A DNA stretch of 64,000 nucleotides, taken from NCBI GenBank assembly GCA_028287745.1, contig JAQBPB010000067.1:1-64000 (forward strand). The letters are read 5' to 3'. Below, one piece after another: positions 37,117-46,077 of this stretch (the first letter of the stretch is position 1; every line of letters starts with the position of its first letter). Source of the stretch: Chloroflexota bacterium. Its GTDB lineage: Bacteria > Chloroflexota > Chloroflexia > Chloroheliales > Chloroheliaceae. A program made the position numbers and the translations under genes. The notes below the pieces were generated by a model that had not been told where the DNA came from, searched no databases, and saw nothing but the letters and a program-made list of their open reading frames with translations.

Positions 37117-38808
37117 ATGAAACTGGTTACGGCGGCTGAAATGAAAGAGCTTGAACGGCGTACGGATGAGCATGAGAAGTTTCCTGTTCCAACGCGCCAG
37201 TTGATGTTGAACGCCGGGAATAGTGTTTTTGAGGCAATCATGGCCCAGGCCCGGTTTGACCCGAACGGCGAACAGGGCAGTGAACTGGATGAAGGGCTGG
37301 CCGTGGTGCTGGTCGGGCCGGGCAACAATGGCGGGGATGCCCTGGTAGTGGCAGCCCTCTTGCGCCAGCAGTTCCCGGCCGGAGAAGTAAAGATTTACTT
37401 CCACCACCGCTCCCGCCCGGATGACGAAGAGGGTTTCCCGGAAGAATTGACCTACACCGAAGCGGAAGAACAGGACGGGGTTGACCTGACCGATGAACCG
37501 GCTTTTGAAGAACTGGAAAACGACCTGCAAGAGGCCCAGATTGTAGTTGATGGCCTGCTGGGTTCCGGTATCACCCGGCCGGTAGTAGGCGCCCTGGCCC
37601 GGATTATTGACCTGGTAAATGAGATTCACGGGGAACGCCAGACCGAGTTAAATCCGCTGTTCGTGGTAGCGATTGATGTCCCGACCGGGTTGAACAGCGA
37701 TACCGGCGAGGTCCAGGGTGTTGCAATCGAAGCCGATTTAACCGTGACCCTGGGTTACCCCAAGCGCGGCCTTTACACCTATGCCGCCGCCGAGTCGACC
37801 GGCCGGATTATTATTGGCGACATCGGTATTCCGGTCGAAATGCAGGAGCAGATTGAACACGAAGTGGAAGAAAACCAGGAACTTTGCCTGATTACTTCAA
37901 GCTGGGTGCGGCGTCACCTCCCGCCTCGCCCCATAACCGGCCATAAAGGAACCTTTGGCAAGCTGATGGTCCTGAGCGGTTCGGAAAATTACCTGGGCGC
38001 GCCTTATCTTTCTACGGCGGCCGGTATGCGGGCCGGGGCCGGGCTGGTTACCCTGGCCGCTCCCCAGAATATAATCAATGTTGTCGCGACTAAACTGACC
38101 GAAAATACCTTCCTGGTCCTGCCCGAAGTCCAGAATGCTGCCGCCGCGAAAACCGCCGCCGATACCTTGCGCGACCAGGTTACGGGCGGCAAGTACCGGG
38201 TAATGCTTTTCGGGCCGGGCCTGGGTAATTCCGAAGGCAAAGCGGCCCTGGTAAAAGAAATACTGGAATGGGGCCAGGCCAGCGGTTTTGAGTGGCCGCG
38301 TTTGGTAGTGGATGCCGACGGCCTCAATATGCTGGCGAAAATCCCCGGCTGGTGGGAAAGCTTGCCCGCCAATAATATTCTTACACCTCATCCGGGCGAA
38401 CTTGGCACCCTGCGCGGCCAGACAATCGAGCAGATTGAAGCCGACCGTGTACAGTCGGCCCTGGATGCCGCTAAACAATTCAACCAGGTGGTTGTTCTGA
38501 AAGGGGCCTATACGGTTGTGGCCGCCCCGGATGGGCGGGTAAAGATTAACCCGGCCGGAAATGCCGCCCTGGCAACCGCTGGAAGTGGTGATGTACTGGC
38601 CGGGATTACGGCCGGTCTATTGACCCAGTTGGTCAAGAAGAAAGAAGCCGATGCATTTGATGTAGCCTGCCTGGGGGTTTATTTGCACAGCATGGCCGGA
38701 GAACTCATCCGGCGTGATTTTGGCGATATGGGCGTACTGGCCGGTGACCTTTTGATGGCAATTCCTCAGGCGGTAGTTTCGCTTAAAAATGGCGATAGCC
38801 TGGAATAA
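37117..38808 (+). CDS. nnr: Bifunctional NAD(P)HX epimerase/dehydratase
   Basis: 563 residues repairing damaged hydrated NADH/NADPH. The N-terminal YjeF epimerase domain (1-225) has LMLNAGNSVFEAI and VLVGPGNNGGDALV. The C-terminal ribokinase-like dehydratase (about 255-555) has GHKGTFGKLMVLSGSENYLGA and AGSGDVLAGITAGL near 490. An acidic insert lies in the epimerase domain (about 105-140, rich in Glu/Asp). TAGGAG precedes ATG 37117. Single gene, with CBS and alr further down. Confidence 0.95.
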   Translation: MKLVTAAEMKELERRTDEHEKFPVPTRQLMLNAGNSVFEAIMAQARFDPNGEQGSELDEGLAVVLVGPGNNGGDALVVAALLRQQFPAGEVKIYFHHRSRPDDEEGFPEELTYTEAEEQDGVDLTDEPAFEELENDLQEAQIVVDGLLGSGITRPVVGALARIIDLVNEIHGERQTELNPLFVVAIDVPTGLNSDTGEVQGVAIEADLTVTLGYPKRGLYTYAAAESTGRIIIGDIGIPVEMQEQIEHEVEENQELCLITSSWVRRHLPPRPITGHKGTFGKLMVLSGSENYLGAPYLSTAAGMRAGAGLVTLAAPQNIINVVATKLTENTFLVLPEVQNAAAAKTAADTLRDQVTGGKYRVMLFGPGLGNSEGKAALVKEILEWGQASGFEWPRLVVDADGLNMLAKIPGWWESLPANNILTPHPGELGTLRGQTIEQIEADRVQSALDAAKQFNQVVVLKGAYTVVAAPDGRVKINPAGNAALATAGSGDVLAGITAGLLTQLVKKKEADAFDVACLGVYLHSMAGELIRRDFGDMGVLAGDLLMAIPQAVVSLKNGDSLE

Positions 38809-38836
38809 TCCCCAATTGGTTTACATAACATTAAAC

Positions 38837-38865
38837 TTGCAAACCAGGGTCCAATTCCGTATAAT
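38837..38865 (+). promoter_or_regulatory. Promoter of the CBS-alr pair
   Basis: TTGCAA (38837-38842), 17-bp spacer, perfect TATAAT (38860-38865). Start near 38872, about 40 nt before the ATG. Confidence 0.65.
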
Positions 38866-38913
38866 TTTTGAAAATGGCGGACGACCGTTCGCTTATAAAG
38901 ATAGGGTAGAATA

Positions 38914-39429
38914 ATGAATGTAGGCGATATAATGACCCGCGAGGTAGTGTTTGTTACGCCCACTACTTTGGTCAGTCAGGTAGCAAGGGTCCTGGTAGAA
39001 TACAATATCAGTGGAGTTCCGGTAGTTGACAATGGCAAAGTGGTTGGCATTGTTACGGAAGAAGATCTGGTCATGCGAGATGCGATTATTGATATGCCGC
39101 ATTTTTTTGGGGTATTTGACTCGGTTTTTTACCTGGCAACCAAGCACGACTTTGACGAAGAAATGCACAAAATACTGGCTACTGAGGCCCAGGATTTAAT
39201 GGCAAGCAAGGTAGTTACCATCAACCAGGATGCTTCCGTCCAGGCTCTGGCGACTTTGATGATCAAAAAAGAAGTAAACCCGGTACCGGTCCTCGATGAT
39301 AATGACGAACTGGTTGGGATCGTCAGCCGCTCCGACCTGGTCCGCTTGATGGTGGCCGAAGAAGAAGCCGGGTTAGCGGCCGAACCGCCAATCAGCGCAA
39401 CCGTCAATGAACAGCCTGTGGGAGAGTAA
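38914..39429 (+). CDS. CBS-domain pair protein
   Basis: 171 residues: two CBS motifs (1-60 and about 88-150) separated by a 25-residue insert with FFGVFDSVFYLATKHDFDEE. The motifs show the usual VxxVVDNGKVVGIVTEEDL and VPVLDDNDELVGIVSRSDLV forms, which bind adenosine nucleotides (AMP, ATP, AdoMet). It is a stand-alone regulatory module; no partner is fused. ATG 38914 follows AGGGTAG. It precedes alr by 6 bp, so it may sense nucleotides for wall precursor synthesis, though this is inferred only from position. Confidence 0.9.
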   Translation: MNVGDIMTREVVFVTPTTLVSQVARVLVEYNISGVPVVDNGKVVGIVTEEDLVMRDAIIDMPHFFGVFDSVFYLATKHDFDEEMHKILATEAQDLMASKVVTINQDASVQALATLMIKKEVNPVPVLDDNDELVGIVSRSDLVRLMVAEEEAGLAAEPPISATVNEQPVGE

Positions 39430-39435
39430 TAATTA

Positions 39436-40602
39436 ATGGCGTTACCGTTACCGACTTTAAACGAACTTGGCACCCCCCGTTTGTGGGCCGAAATTGACCT
39501 CGAAGCCATCAAGTACAACGTAAGGGTTTTGCGGCGATATATTGCCCCTTCCCAGTTCACGGCGGTTGTGAAAGCAAACGCTTATGGCCTGGGAGCGGTC
39601 CCAATTGCGAAGGCGGCCCTGGAAGCCGGGGCGTCCGGTCTGGCGGTAGCGAGTTTTGAAGAGGGCCACGAATTGCGCCGGGCCGGTATTGGCGGCCGAA
39701 TCCTGGTCCTGGGCTATGTTTCACCTGACTTGGCCGGGGCGGCGGTGGAAGCCGAACTTACTCTGACGGTAAATACGCCTGACCTGGCCCAGGCGCTCTC
39801 CCGGGCGGTCCAAAACCGCCGCCGGACTTTTCCGCTCCCGGTCCACCTTAAACTGGATACCGGCTTGCACCGCTACGGTCTCGAACCGGACCAGGCTCTG
39901 GAAATGTGTAAAATAATTTCGGGGTTGCCGGGCCTGGCATTGCAAGGACTTTATACCCACTTTGCCTCCGGTGACGAAGCCGACCCCAGTTTTGTCCTTG
40001 AACAAAAACGCCGGTTTGACCACACCCGCGACTTGCTGGAAGCCAACGGCTTTTATTTTCCCCAGCAGCATTTAAGTAACAGCGCTTCCGCCATAACTGT
40101 GAAAGAGGCCCGTTCCGATTTTGTCCGGTTCGGCCTGGCCCTGCACGGCTACCACGCGACCCCGGAGGTCGAAGCCGAAGCCCGTAAAGCCGGACTATTT
40201 CTAAAACCGGCCTTGACCGTCAAAAGTACTGTGGTCCGCCTGAGTACCTTACCGGCCGGAGAAACCGTAGGCTATAACCGGACCTACAAAGCTTCCGAAC
40301 CGCGCCAGGTGGCCCTGATCCCGGTGGGTTACGCCGATGGCTACCGCCGTTCGCTCAGTAATAAGGGCCAGGTTTTGATAAACGGCAAGCGGGCGCCCGT
40401 CCTGGGCCGGGTCTCTATGGACCAGATAGTGGTGGATGTTACGGACCACCAGGGGCTGCAGGAAGGCGATGAAGTGGTGTTAATCGGGGCGCAGGGCGAT
40501 GACGCGGTAAGTCTGGAAGAAGTTGCCGCCTGGTGCGATACCATTACCCATGAAATCCTGACCGGGCTGGGCCGCCGGGTTAAAAGAGTCTACCTCGGAT
40601 AA
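39436..40602 (+). CDS. alr: Alanine racemase
   Basis: 388 residues. PLP-dependent enzyme making D-alanine for peptidoglycan. The Schiff-base Lys lies in AVVKANAYGLGAV (about 44). The TIM barrel continues through HLKLDTGLHRYGL, LYTHFASGDEAD and FVRFGLALHGY. The C-terminal beta domain has VGYNRTYKA with the catalytic Tyr and GRVSMDQIVVDVT. ATG 39436 uses the GGAGAG at the end of the CBS gene, with the stop 6 bp away. The same transcript carries the CBS protein. It ends 43 bp before the convergent VirB4-like gene. Confidence 0.96.
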   Translation: MALPLPTLNELGTPRLWAEIDLEAIKYNVRVLRRYIAPSQFTAVVKANAYGLGAVPIAKAALEAGASGLAVASFEEGHELRRAGIGGRILVLGYVSPDLAGAAVEAELTLTVNTPDLAQALSRAVQNRRRTFPLPVHLKLDTGLHRYGLEPDQALEMCKIISGLPGLALQGLYTHFASGDEADPSFVLEQKRRFDHTRDLLEANGFYFPQQHLSNSASAITVKEARSDFVRFGLALHGYHATPEVEAEARKAGLFLKPALTVKSTVVRLSTLPAGETVGYNRTYKASEPRQVALIPVGYADGYRRSLSNKGQVLINGKRAPVLGRVSMDQIVVDVTDHQGLQEGDEVVLIGAQGDDAVSLEEVAAWCDTITHEILTGLGRRVKRVYLG

Positions 40603-40645
40603 TGTCCGCCCGGCGTCTGGCCGGTTAAAACCCCTTATTCTAAAA

Positions 40646-43222
40646 TTAAGCTATAACGGCCAGGGCGGTCTCGTCCTGGCTGATGCCAACAACCTCAATT
40701 GTTTCTTCTACAGGGTATTTCTGCCACAATTCCATTTCATCCCAGATTTCCTCGGGCGCGAAAAGCGGGACTTCCACCGGCTCGGGCCGGGGGTATTTGA
40801 GGTTGGCCGGGTTTGCCAGGCGGCCGGAAGCCACCGCGAACCGGTCGAAATAGCTGCCGGGTAGTGCTTCAAAAGCAAAGTAACAGGGCTGCCCGTCTTC
40901 ATCAAGCTGCCGCACGACCGCCCCACCCGGCCCGGTTTCCCGGACTGTCTTAACCAGGTTATGCGACAATTTGAACCGGCGAGCGACCGGTGACATCTGG
41001 TTCTGGCTCTGGTTGAAGAAAATATGGCAGGCTGCCCGGTCGAACAGGTTGCGCCCCTGAAAGGAATTGAGCCATTCAGCCGGTCCCGGCGAAATTAACC
41101 ACAGGCGGGCCTTTACCTCGCGGCTGCGCTGCTCCAACCGGGCCAGCGACCGGGCGCTCACCGGGTCGGCCAGTAATTCCTGGGCCCTGTCTATCACCAG
41201 CAGGTAAGGCCTTGAAGAGGGGGTGGCACAAAGTTGGGCCGTTAGACGCGAGAACAGCCGCGCAAAGTAAAACTTCTGCTGGTCCTCACCCAGGACACTC
41301 TGTAAGCTATAGGATAGTCCGATAAAGACCAGGCCGTTACCGGCTCCCTGTTGCGGCAGGCGGGTGGGACGGGCGCACAGCCAGCCAAACCGCCCGTTAT
41401 GGGCCAGTTCCTTGAGTTGGGCTGCCAGGGGGCCGTAGCCGCTGCATTCGGCCCGTATCCAGAGGGAAGCCGCGTTCAGTTCGTCGCCCCGGTTCACTCG
41501 CGCAATAGCTGCCTCGAAAAGCACTGCCAGCAGGTCTTCCTGGAGTTCCAGGTCCAATTTCAGCAACTCACCCAGGAAAGCGGCCGTTTCGTTCAGCCAG
41601 TTAACCAGGTGGTCGTCCCACTTCAGGTTTTCATCGGTCACTTCCAGCGGGTTAAAGTTAAATACCGGTTCGTTTGGGCCGAGGCTGATATATTGTCCGC
41701 CAAATTGCAGGGTCAGGTCTTCCCATTCCCCTTTGCGGTCCAGGCCGCAGACAGGAGAGCCGCCAAGCCACTGCATAACTGTTAGATAACGCAGGGTCGT
41801 GCGGGCTTGCTGCGCCGACTGGGTACCATTTTCACCAGGCAAAAAGAAAGCTGCTTCACCGGGCCGGGCGGCCGGGTTTAGATAAAGCGGTTCACCGAGG
41901 TGGGTAAGCCCGGCCAGGGGTTGCCGAATATTTTCAAGGGGGACCGTCACCGGGGCCAGATGGGCCAGTCGCCCGGCTTCGCTGGCAGGCAGCACCAGCG
42001 GCCGTTCCGACTGAGCCAGGTTAAGCGGAGCGCATTCCAGCATGGCGGAACGAGTTTCGGCGGCGGTATGCGTGCGCCGGGCGGATAGCCCGGAACTCTT
42101 TAATTCTTCTTCAAAAGATAGGCAGGCCGCCGCAAAACCGCCCTCACCGGCCCGCATTGCCAGCGTAATCCCGGCTTCAAAGTACCTGTTCTCGGGGTCA
42201 AGGGCCGCCGACAGGCGGTTCGAGACTTCCATGTGCTGTTCCTGTAGGTCGTCCAGGGCATCACAATCACCTTGCGTGAAAGCCGCTGCCAGTTGCTCGT
42301 CTAAAAAAGCCAGCCGCCGGTCCAGCACTTCCAGCAGTTTATCGTCCCGGTTGGCCGGGGTAAGGTGAATGGAAATATCAAATTCGGTTTTATTAAGCCG
42401 TTTGTTATCAAGTAAAGTGGCGGTCCAACCGGCCGGGTGTGAGAGCGGCGGCGCGGAAAGTTTCCAGTAAGCCGTAGTAAAGCCGTTGCGGGTGGTTTCG
42501 GGCTCGATGTGCAAGCCCGCTTCCGCCAGCATGGCCGGGTGGAGCCGGTCGGGCCGGTCCTGACCGGATTCGCGCTGGGCTTCCAGTACCAGGGGCGCAT
42601 AATAGTCCAGCACCACTTCGGCAATTTCAACCGCCTGGCAGGGTGCGGCATCACAGGGTAAGGTTGCCACCAGGGCCGCCATCTGGCCGGTAAGGGTTTC
42701 AATAGAGTTCGCGCTGACCAGCAGCCCAAACCAGTTTTCACTCAGCCCGCTTTCTTCGGCCGGGTAGACCTGGTTGTCCAAATATTCCTGGAGGAAAAAA
42801 TTGGCTATATCCTCGTCTTTAATTCTCCGCAGGACATTTTGTTGAAAAGCCTGGTAATGCTGCTCCAGGCTTTGCTTGCGGCGGCGCAGTAAGAACTGGA
42901 CCGGGCAATCCACCGGCAGGGCCTTGCACAGGCTCTCGTAAAAAGGTTGGGCCGCTTTCCCCGGGGCCAACCACAAATTTAAAGCGGGACCGCTCAGCCT
43001 TAGAACGCCGGTATAGCTCGCTTCTTTCTTATTATCCCGCCCAAACAAGGCCCGGGCAAACGAAGTCTTGCGGGCGGGGTTATTCGGGCTAAATTCGGGT
43101 GAAAGCTTAATAACCCCAAAACGTTCGGTTCCATCCGGCCCATAGACCGGGCGAATTTCCTCAAAACCGGCGAACCCGGCCAGGTGGTTGTGATATTTAT
43201 TTCCGAAAAAAGGTATAGCCAT
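40646..43222 (-). CDS. VirB4-family protein with degenerate ATPase motifs
   Basis: About 858 residues. The N-terminal half matches the VirB4/TraC N-domain pattern: VLRLSGPALNLWLAPGK, then CPVQFLLRRRKQSLEQHYQAF. The motor half follows the VirB4 order: a loop, CGLDRKGEWEDLTLQFGGQY, FNFNPLEV, then YLLVIDRAQELL, then a C-terminal SPVARRFKLSHN tail. The P-loop (about 461) reads PGENGTQSAQQA instead of GxxGxGKS/T, and Walker B (about 674) has DR where DE is expected. It thus looks catalytically dead. The start ATG 43222 lies just after a terminator-like hairpin; an in-frame start at 43354 is possible. It ends the 45181-40646 gene set. Confidence 0.75.
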   Translation of the reverse strand: MAIPFFGNKYHNHLAGFAGFEEIRPVYGPDGTERFGVIKLSPEFSPNNPARKTSFARALFGRDNKKEASYTGVLRLSGPALNLWLAPGKAAQPFYESLCKALPVDCPVQFLLRRRKQSLEQHYQAFQQNVLRRIKDEDIANFFLQEYLDNQVYPAEESGLSENWFGLLVSANSIETLTGQMAALVATLPCDAAPCQAVEIAEVVLDYYAPLVLEAQRESGQDRPDRLHPAMLAEAGLHIEPETTRNGFTTAYWKLSAPPLSHPAGWTATLLDNKRLNKTEFDISIHLTPANRDDKLLEVLDRRLAFLDEQLAAAFTQGDCDALDDLQEQHMEVSNRLSAALDPENRYFEAGITLAMRAGEGGFAAACLSFEEELKSSGLSARRTHTAAETRSAMLECAPLNLAQSERPLVLPASEAGRLAHLAPVTVPLENIRQPLAGLTHLGEPLYLNPAARPGEAAFFLPGENGTQSAQQARTTLRYLTVMQWLGGSPVCGLDRKGEWEDLTLQFGGQYISLGPNEPVFNFNPLEVTDENLKWDDHLVNWLNETAAFLGELLKLDLELQEDLLAVLFEAAIARVNRGDELNAASLWIRAECSGYGPLAAQLKELAHNGRFGWLCARPTRLPQQGAGNGLVFIGLSYSLQSVLGEDQQKFYFARLFSRLTAQLCATPSSRPYLLVIDRAQELLADPVSARSLARLEQRSREVKARLWLISPGPAEWLNSFQGRNLFDRAACHIFFNQSQNQMSPVARRFKLSHNLVKTVRETGPGGAVVRQLDEDGQPCYFAFEALPGSYFDRFAVASGRLANPANLKYPRPEPVEVPLFAPEEIWDEMELWQKYPVEETIEVVGISQDETALAVIA

Positions 43223-43232
43223 AATTTTTGAT

Positions 43233-43294
43233 AAAAAAACAGCTATCCGGGCCAGCACACCCTGTTTAAGACCGGTAAAGCTGACGGATAGCTG
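43233..43294 (-). terminator. Terminator-like hairpin just before the VirB4-like start
   Basis: On the minus strand CAGCTATCCG (43294-43285) pairs with CGGATAGCTG (43249-43240), loop 35 nt, followed by seven T (43239-43233). It lies between the glucosaminidase stop (43311) and ATG 43222, so it would end or attenuate the operon before the VirB4-like gene. Confidence 0.7.
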
Positions 43295-43310
43295 AATTGC
43301 TAGAGGATTT

Positions 43311-44369
43311 TTACTTGCCGTTACGCCAGTTCTCGACCATGCGATTGACTGCATTTATATAGGCTGGCGGGTTATTGTTATCTTCCGAAGGCGCGTATTT
43401 CGGAATAATTTGCTCAACGGTGGTTAATTTCCAGCCTTCGATATAAAGGTTGCGGATAAGTTTATACCAGTCTTCGGCCCCTGCTTCCCAGGTGGGATAT
43501 TTGCGGAAGCCGTTATACCCTTCAAAACCGCTATTGGTGGTCTGCCGGATATTGCCCATTGATTTGGTGGTTACCGCGATACCCTTCGTCCCGGCGCTGC
43601 TTTCGTGAATGAAGAAAGCAACCGCATAGGCCGGGTCGATGCCGTACTTAACGCCCAGGTCGTAAATGGCCTTGCTGGCGCCGACTGCCGGAGAATTGTA
43701 CTGCTTGAGAATCTGGGCAATTTTATCGGCCGTAATGGTCGGACTACCGATAACCGAGTTTGCGCCAGGAACCGCCGCCGGTGGATTGGCCTTCGGTTTA
43801 GCTTCGGCCGGGTTGCTGGCCGGGCTGTTAATGGTGGTAGTGCTTGAGCTAACCGCCGGGCCAAAGCTGTATATATCTGCTTCCGCCCGGCCAAAGGTGT
43901 TCAACCAGGTCAGGCTGCCGCAAACCAGCAGGCAAAGGATTGCCAGGACTACTATTCCACCGATGGGGCGGTTTCGAAACAGGTCATCACCTATCTGGCG
44001 GGCCTGTTCCCCGAACGCACCGTGGTGACCGGGTTGGGCCATTGGTTCATCGGCGCTGTAAACGTAAACTGCTTCGGCGGCGGTTGAACGTGGGTTGGAA
44101 GGTCTAAACCAACCTTCTTCGCCGTGGTCCGTTTCGAGCCCCGTAGGCAGGGCATAACTGAATGTTTCAGAAAAAGGGCGCTCCGGCCGGAAGGTGCTGG
44201 CATAACTCGCACGGGTCTGGGCCCGGTAAGGGTTTTGCTGCAAGCGCTCGGCCTGGTATTCCCCGGTGCGGGAAAAGGAGTAATGGTCGAAGACCCTTTC
44301 CGGTCCGTCGTAAAAGTCATCCTCAGGGTAATCGGCATTATGCCGTGGATTTATTATTCCAGCACTCAC
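43311..44369 (-). CDS. Membrane-anchored peptidoglycan glucosaminidase
   Basis: 352 residues. A charged, disordered cytoplasmic N-terminus (about 1-137) precedes one membrane helix (about 138-162), a Pro/Ala/Thr linker, and a lysozyme-like GH73-type glucosaminidase domain (about 212-352). Its motifs are YGIDPAYAVAFFIHESSAGT with the catalytic Glu, then SMGNIRQT and GFRKYPTWEAGAEDW. It would cut the glycan layer, as VirB1-like enzymes do for type IV secretion. GTG start at 44369 overlaps the preceding gene's stop by four bases (GTGA). Second gene of the set below. Confidence 0.85.
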   Translation of the reverse strand: MSAGIINPRHNADYPEDDFYDGPERVFDHYSFSRTGEYQAERLQQNPYRAQTRASYASTFRPERPFSETFSYALPTGLETDHGEEGWFRPSNPRSTAAEAVYVYSADEPMAQPGHHGAFGEQARQIGDDLFRNRPIGGIVVLAILCLLVCGSLTWLNTFGRAEADIYSFGPAVSSSTTTINSPASNPAEAKPKANPPAAVPGANSVIGSPTITADKIAQILKQYNSPAVGASKAIYDLGVKYGIDPAYAVAFFIHESSAGTKGIAVTTKSMGNIRQTTNSGFEGYNGFRKYPTWEAGAEDWYKLIRNLYIEGWKLTTVEQIIPKYAPSEDNNNPPAYINAVNRMVENWRNGK

Positions 44370-45181
44370 TTGGTTTCCTCGCTCCCCTGGGTTTTTATCC
44401 TGGCCCGTTCCTGGTCGTTAATTGGCCGGAAATTTCCGTTTTCGTTGATGTAAATCAAGACCTGGTCGTCGGCGGTCGCAATAAGGTCAGGCGAGTTGTC
44501 ACCGTTTACATCTTTGGTCTGAAGCTTGATCGGGATCAATTCTTTTGCTTTACCGAAAAGCTGGGGGCCGACGATAACCCTGGTTTTGCTTGGGTCGCTG
44601 CCCGGAAATTCGGTAATCGAGATTTGGCCGTTGAGGTTTTGCGCGGTAAAGAGGGTCTTTACGCCGTTAGCTTCATTATGCCCAACATTGGCTTCCAGCC
44701 GGGTAATCCGGGGCCGCCCATAGGTCATGTCGTCCTGCCAGGTCTGCCAGGTCTGAACGGCAAAAGAAACTACCAGGTAGGAAAGGACCAGTACCATCAG
44801 CACGACCAGCCCGAACATTCCTAACTTCAAAGTTGAACCGTTCACGTTAGAAGAGGCGGAAGACTGCCGCCGGTTAGCCACGGGACGCGCCGCCGGTCTG
44901 GCTGCCGGGTGGCTATGGCTGGCGGTCGGAGCGTGTACCCCACCTCTTGGTACTATAGAAGGGGCGGGTAAGTTTGGCAACGTGCCCCTGCGCGGCATTC
45001 CGCCCGGAAGTGGTTGGGGCATTGTGGCCTGAGAGCGGGCCATTGCCGCGCTGCTACCGGCCACCCGGTACGATGGTGGTACGTTCGCTACTTTACGCCG
45101 GGTAGGCACCGGTTGGTCATAATCCTCTTCATAATCCGGGTAAGTGTTGTAATTTCTCGCTGTGTTGTTATAGCTGGGCAT
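44366..45181 (-). CDS. Single-pass membrane protein with FG-GAP-like C-terminal domain
   Basis: 271 residues. A Pro/Arg-rich, disordered N-terminus (about 1-115) is followed by one membrane helix (about 118-145) and an extracellular beta domain (150-260). That domain has a calcium-type loop DVNGDNSPDLIA, typical of FG-GAP/VCBS propeller blades. I do not recognise it as a whole. ATG 45181 has AAGGAA 12 nt upstream. It is the first gene of the minus-strand set and is translationally coupled to the glucosaminidase. Its promoter is the perfect consensus at 45422-45394. Confidence 0.8.
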   Translation of the reverse strand: MPSYNNTARNYNTYPDYEEDYDQPVPTRRKVANVPPSYRVAGSSAAMARSQATMPQPLPGGMPRRGTLPNLPAPSIVPRGGVHAPTASHSHPAARPAARPVANRRQSSASSNVNGSTLKLGMFGLVVLMVLVLSYLVVSFAVQTWQTWQDDMTYGRPRITRLEANVGHNEANGVKTLFTAQNLNGQISITEFPGSDPSKTRVIVGPQLFGKAKELIPIKLQTKDVNGDNSPDLIATADDQVLIYINENGNFRPINDQERARIKTQGSEETK

Positions 45182-45369
45182 AGTCGCACATTCCTTTCCG
45201 CTGCTTAAGAAAGCTGTTGGCCGGTTACAGCACGGTAAACTTTTCTCCTACCGCATTTTGCTGTAGTGCTTTAGCGAAATAATTTAGGTCCGACCGGCGT
45301 TGGCATATTTACACCGGAGGAGAAGAAGACCCTGTAGTAGTTCCGTTTTGCTGACCCGTTAGACTAAAT

Positions 45370-45456
45370 GTTCTAAAATCAGGTGATGTCTGGATTATAG
45401 AACATAAAACCTAACCTGTCAATAACTTTTAGAACCAATTTTCTAAAATTTAGAAC
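45370..45456. promoter_or_regulatory. Operator-like array of TTCTAAAA/TAGAAC sites
   Basis: Half-sites at 45370-45375 (GTTCTA), 45398-45403 (TAGAAC), 45430-45435 (TAGAAC). A 15-bp palindrome TTCTAAAATTTAGAA lies at 45441-45455, followed by C. One half-site overlaps the minus-strand -10, and the palindrome abuts the plus-strand -35. This arrangement suits repression of both divergent promoters by one dimeric regulator that is not encoded nearby. Confidence 0.6.
45394..45422 (-). promoter_or_regulatory. Perfect-consensus promoter of the VirB4-like gene set
   Basis: TTGACA (45422-45417), 17-bp spacer, TATAAT (45399-45394): 12 of 12 consensus bases at the best spacing. Start near 45387, leader about 200 nt to ATG 45181. 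Confidence 0.8.
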
Positions 45457-45457
45457 A

Positions 45458-45486
45458 TTGTTAGGCCCAACTACATATGTTAAAAT
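45458..45486 (+). promoter_or_regulatory. Promoter of the divergent small membrane protein genes
   Basis: TTGTTA (45458-45463), 17-bp spacer, TAAAAT (45481-45486). Start near 45493. The palindrome at 45441-45455 lies directly upstream. Confidence 0.65.
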
Positions 45487-45611
45487 AGCCATCATGGCCT
45501 GTTAGGAAGGGAACGGTTTAGCCGTAACCGGACGGGACTTTTGAAACACATTTTGTCCTAACTCCCAGTTGTTAACTGGGACCGTATCCGTTGTTCTGGA
45601 AAGGGGTCCCG

Positions 45612-46058
45612 ATGGTAACACTTTTTGATTTTCTTACCTTTTTCCTTGGCTTGTTCCTGGTCGCCCTGGGTGAATTCTTTATGCTGGCCGGGGGAGCCGA
45701 AAGTAACTTCGGGTTGGCAATCTTCGCCGTTCTAATTACTATCATTGGCCTGGGCATTTCGATGGTCCGGGAGTTGACCAGCGAGAATGCCGACCAGGAA
45801 CGGGACCTGCGCAAGATTTACGGCTTTATTTGTTTCTTGACCGGGGTAGCTTACCTGGTTATTCCGGTCTGGCAGGCGGCGGCCCGGTTGCTCAATAACA
45901 GCATGAGTTTCTCGATTGCCCTGTTGCTAATCTTCACCATGCTGGTCAGCCTGGTATTCCTGTTCCTGGGTTACTCCTGGGTAGGCGCCTTTGATACCGG
46001 CCCGGTAGACTATGAAGATACCGAACCCACCCAGAGCCGCGGGCGCCGCAGCTATTAA
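45612..46058 (+). CDS. Small integral membrane protein, unknown
   Basis: 148 residues with four hydrophobic segments in a hairpin-like layout (about 5-28, 32-50, 72-90, 100-128), a charged cytoplasmic loop (ENADQERDLRK), and an acidic, Arg-rich tail (YEDTEPTQSRGRRSY). Not recognised. ATG 45612 follows AAAGGGG; a TTG at 45591 is less likely. It is transcribed from the promoter that shares operators with the VirB4-like set, so it may belong to the same system as a channel or anchor component. That role is inferred from position only. Confidence 0.7.
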   Translation: MVTLFDFLTFFLGLFLVALGEFFMLAGGAESNFGLAIFAVLITIIGLGISMVRELTSENADQERDLRKIYGFICFLTGVAYLVIPVWQAAARLLNNSMSFSIALLLIFTMLVSLVFLFLGYSWVGAFDTGPVDYEDTEPTQSRGRRSY

Positions 46059-46077
46059 TACTGGAATTACAAAACCT

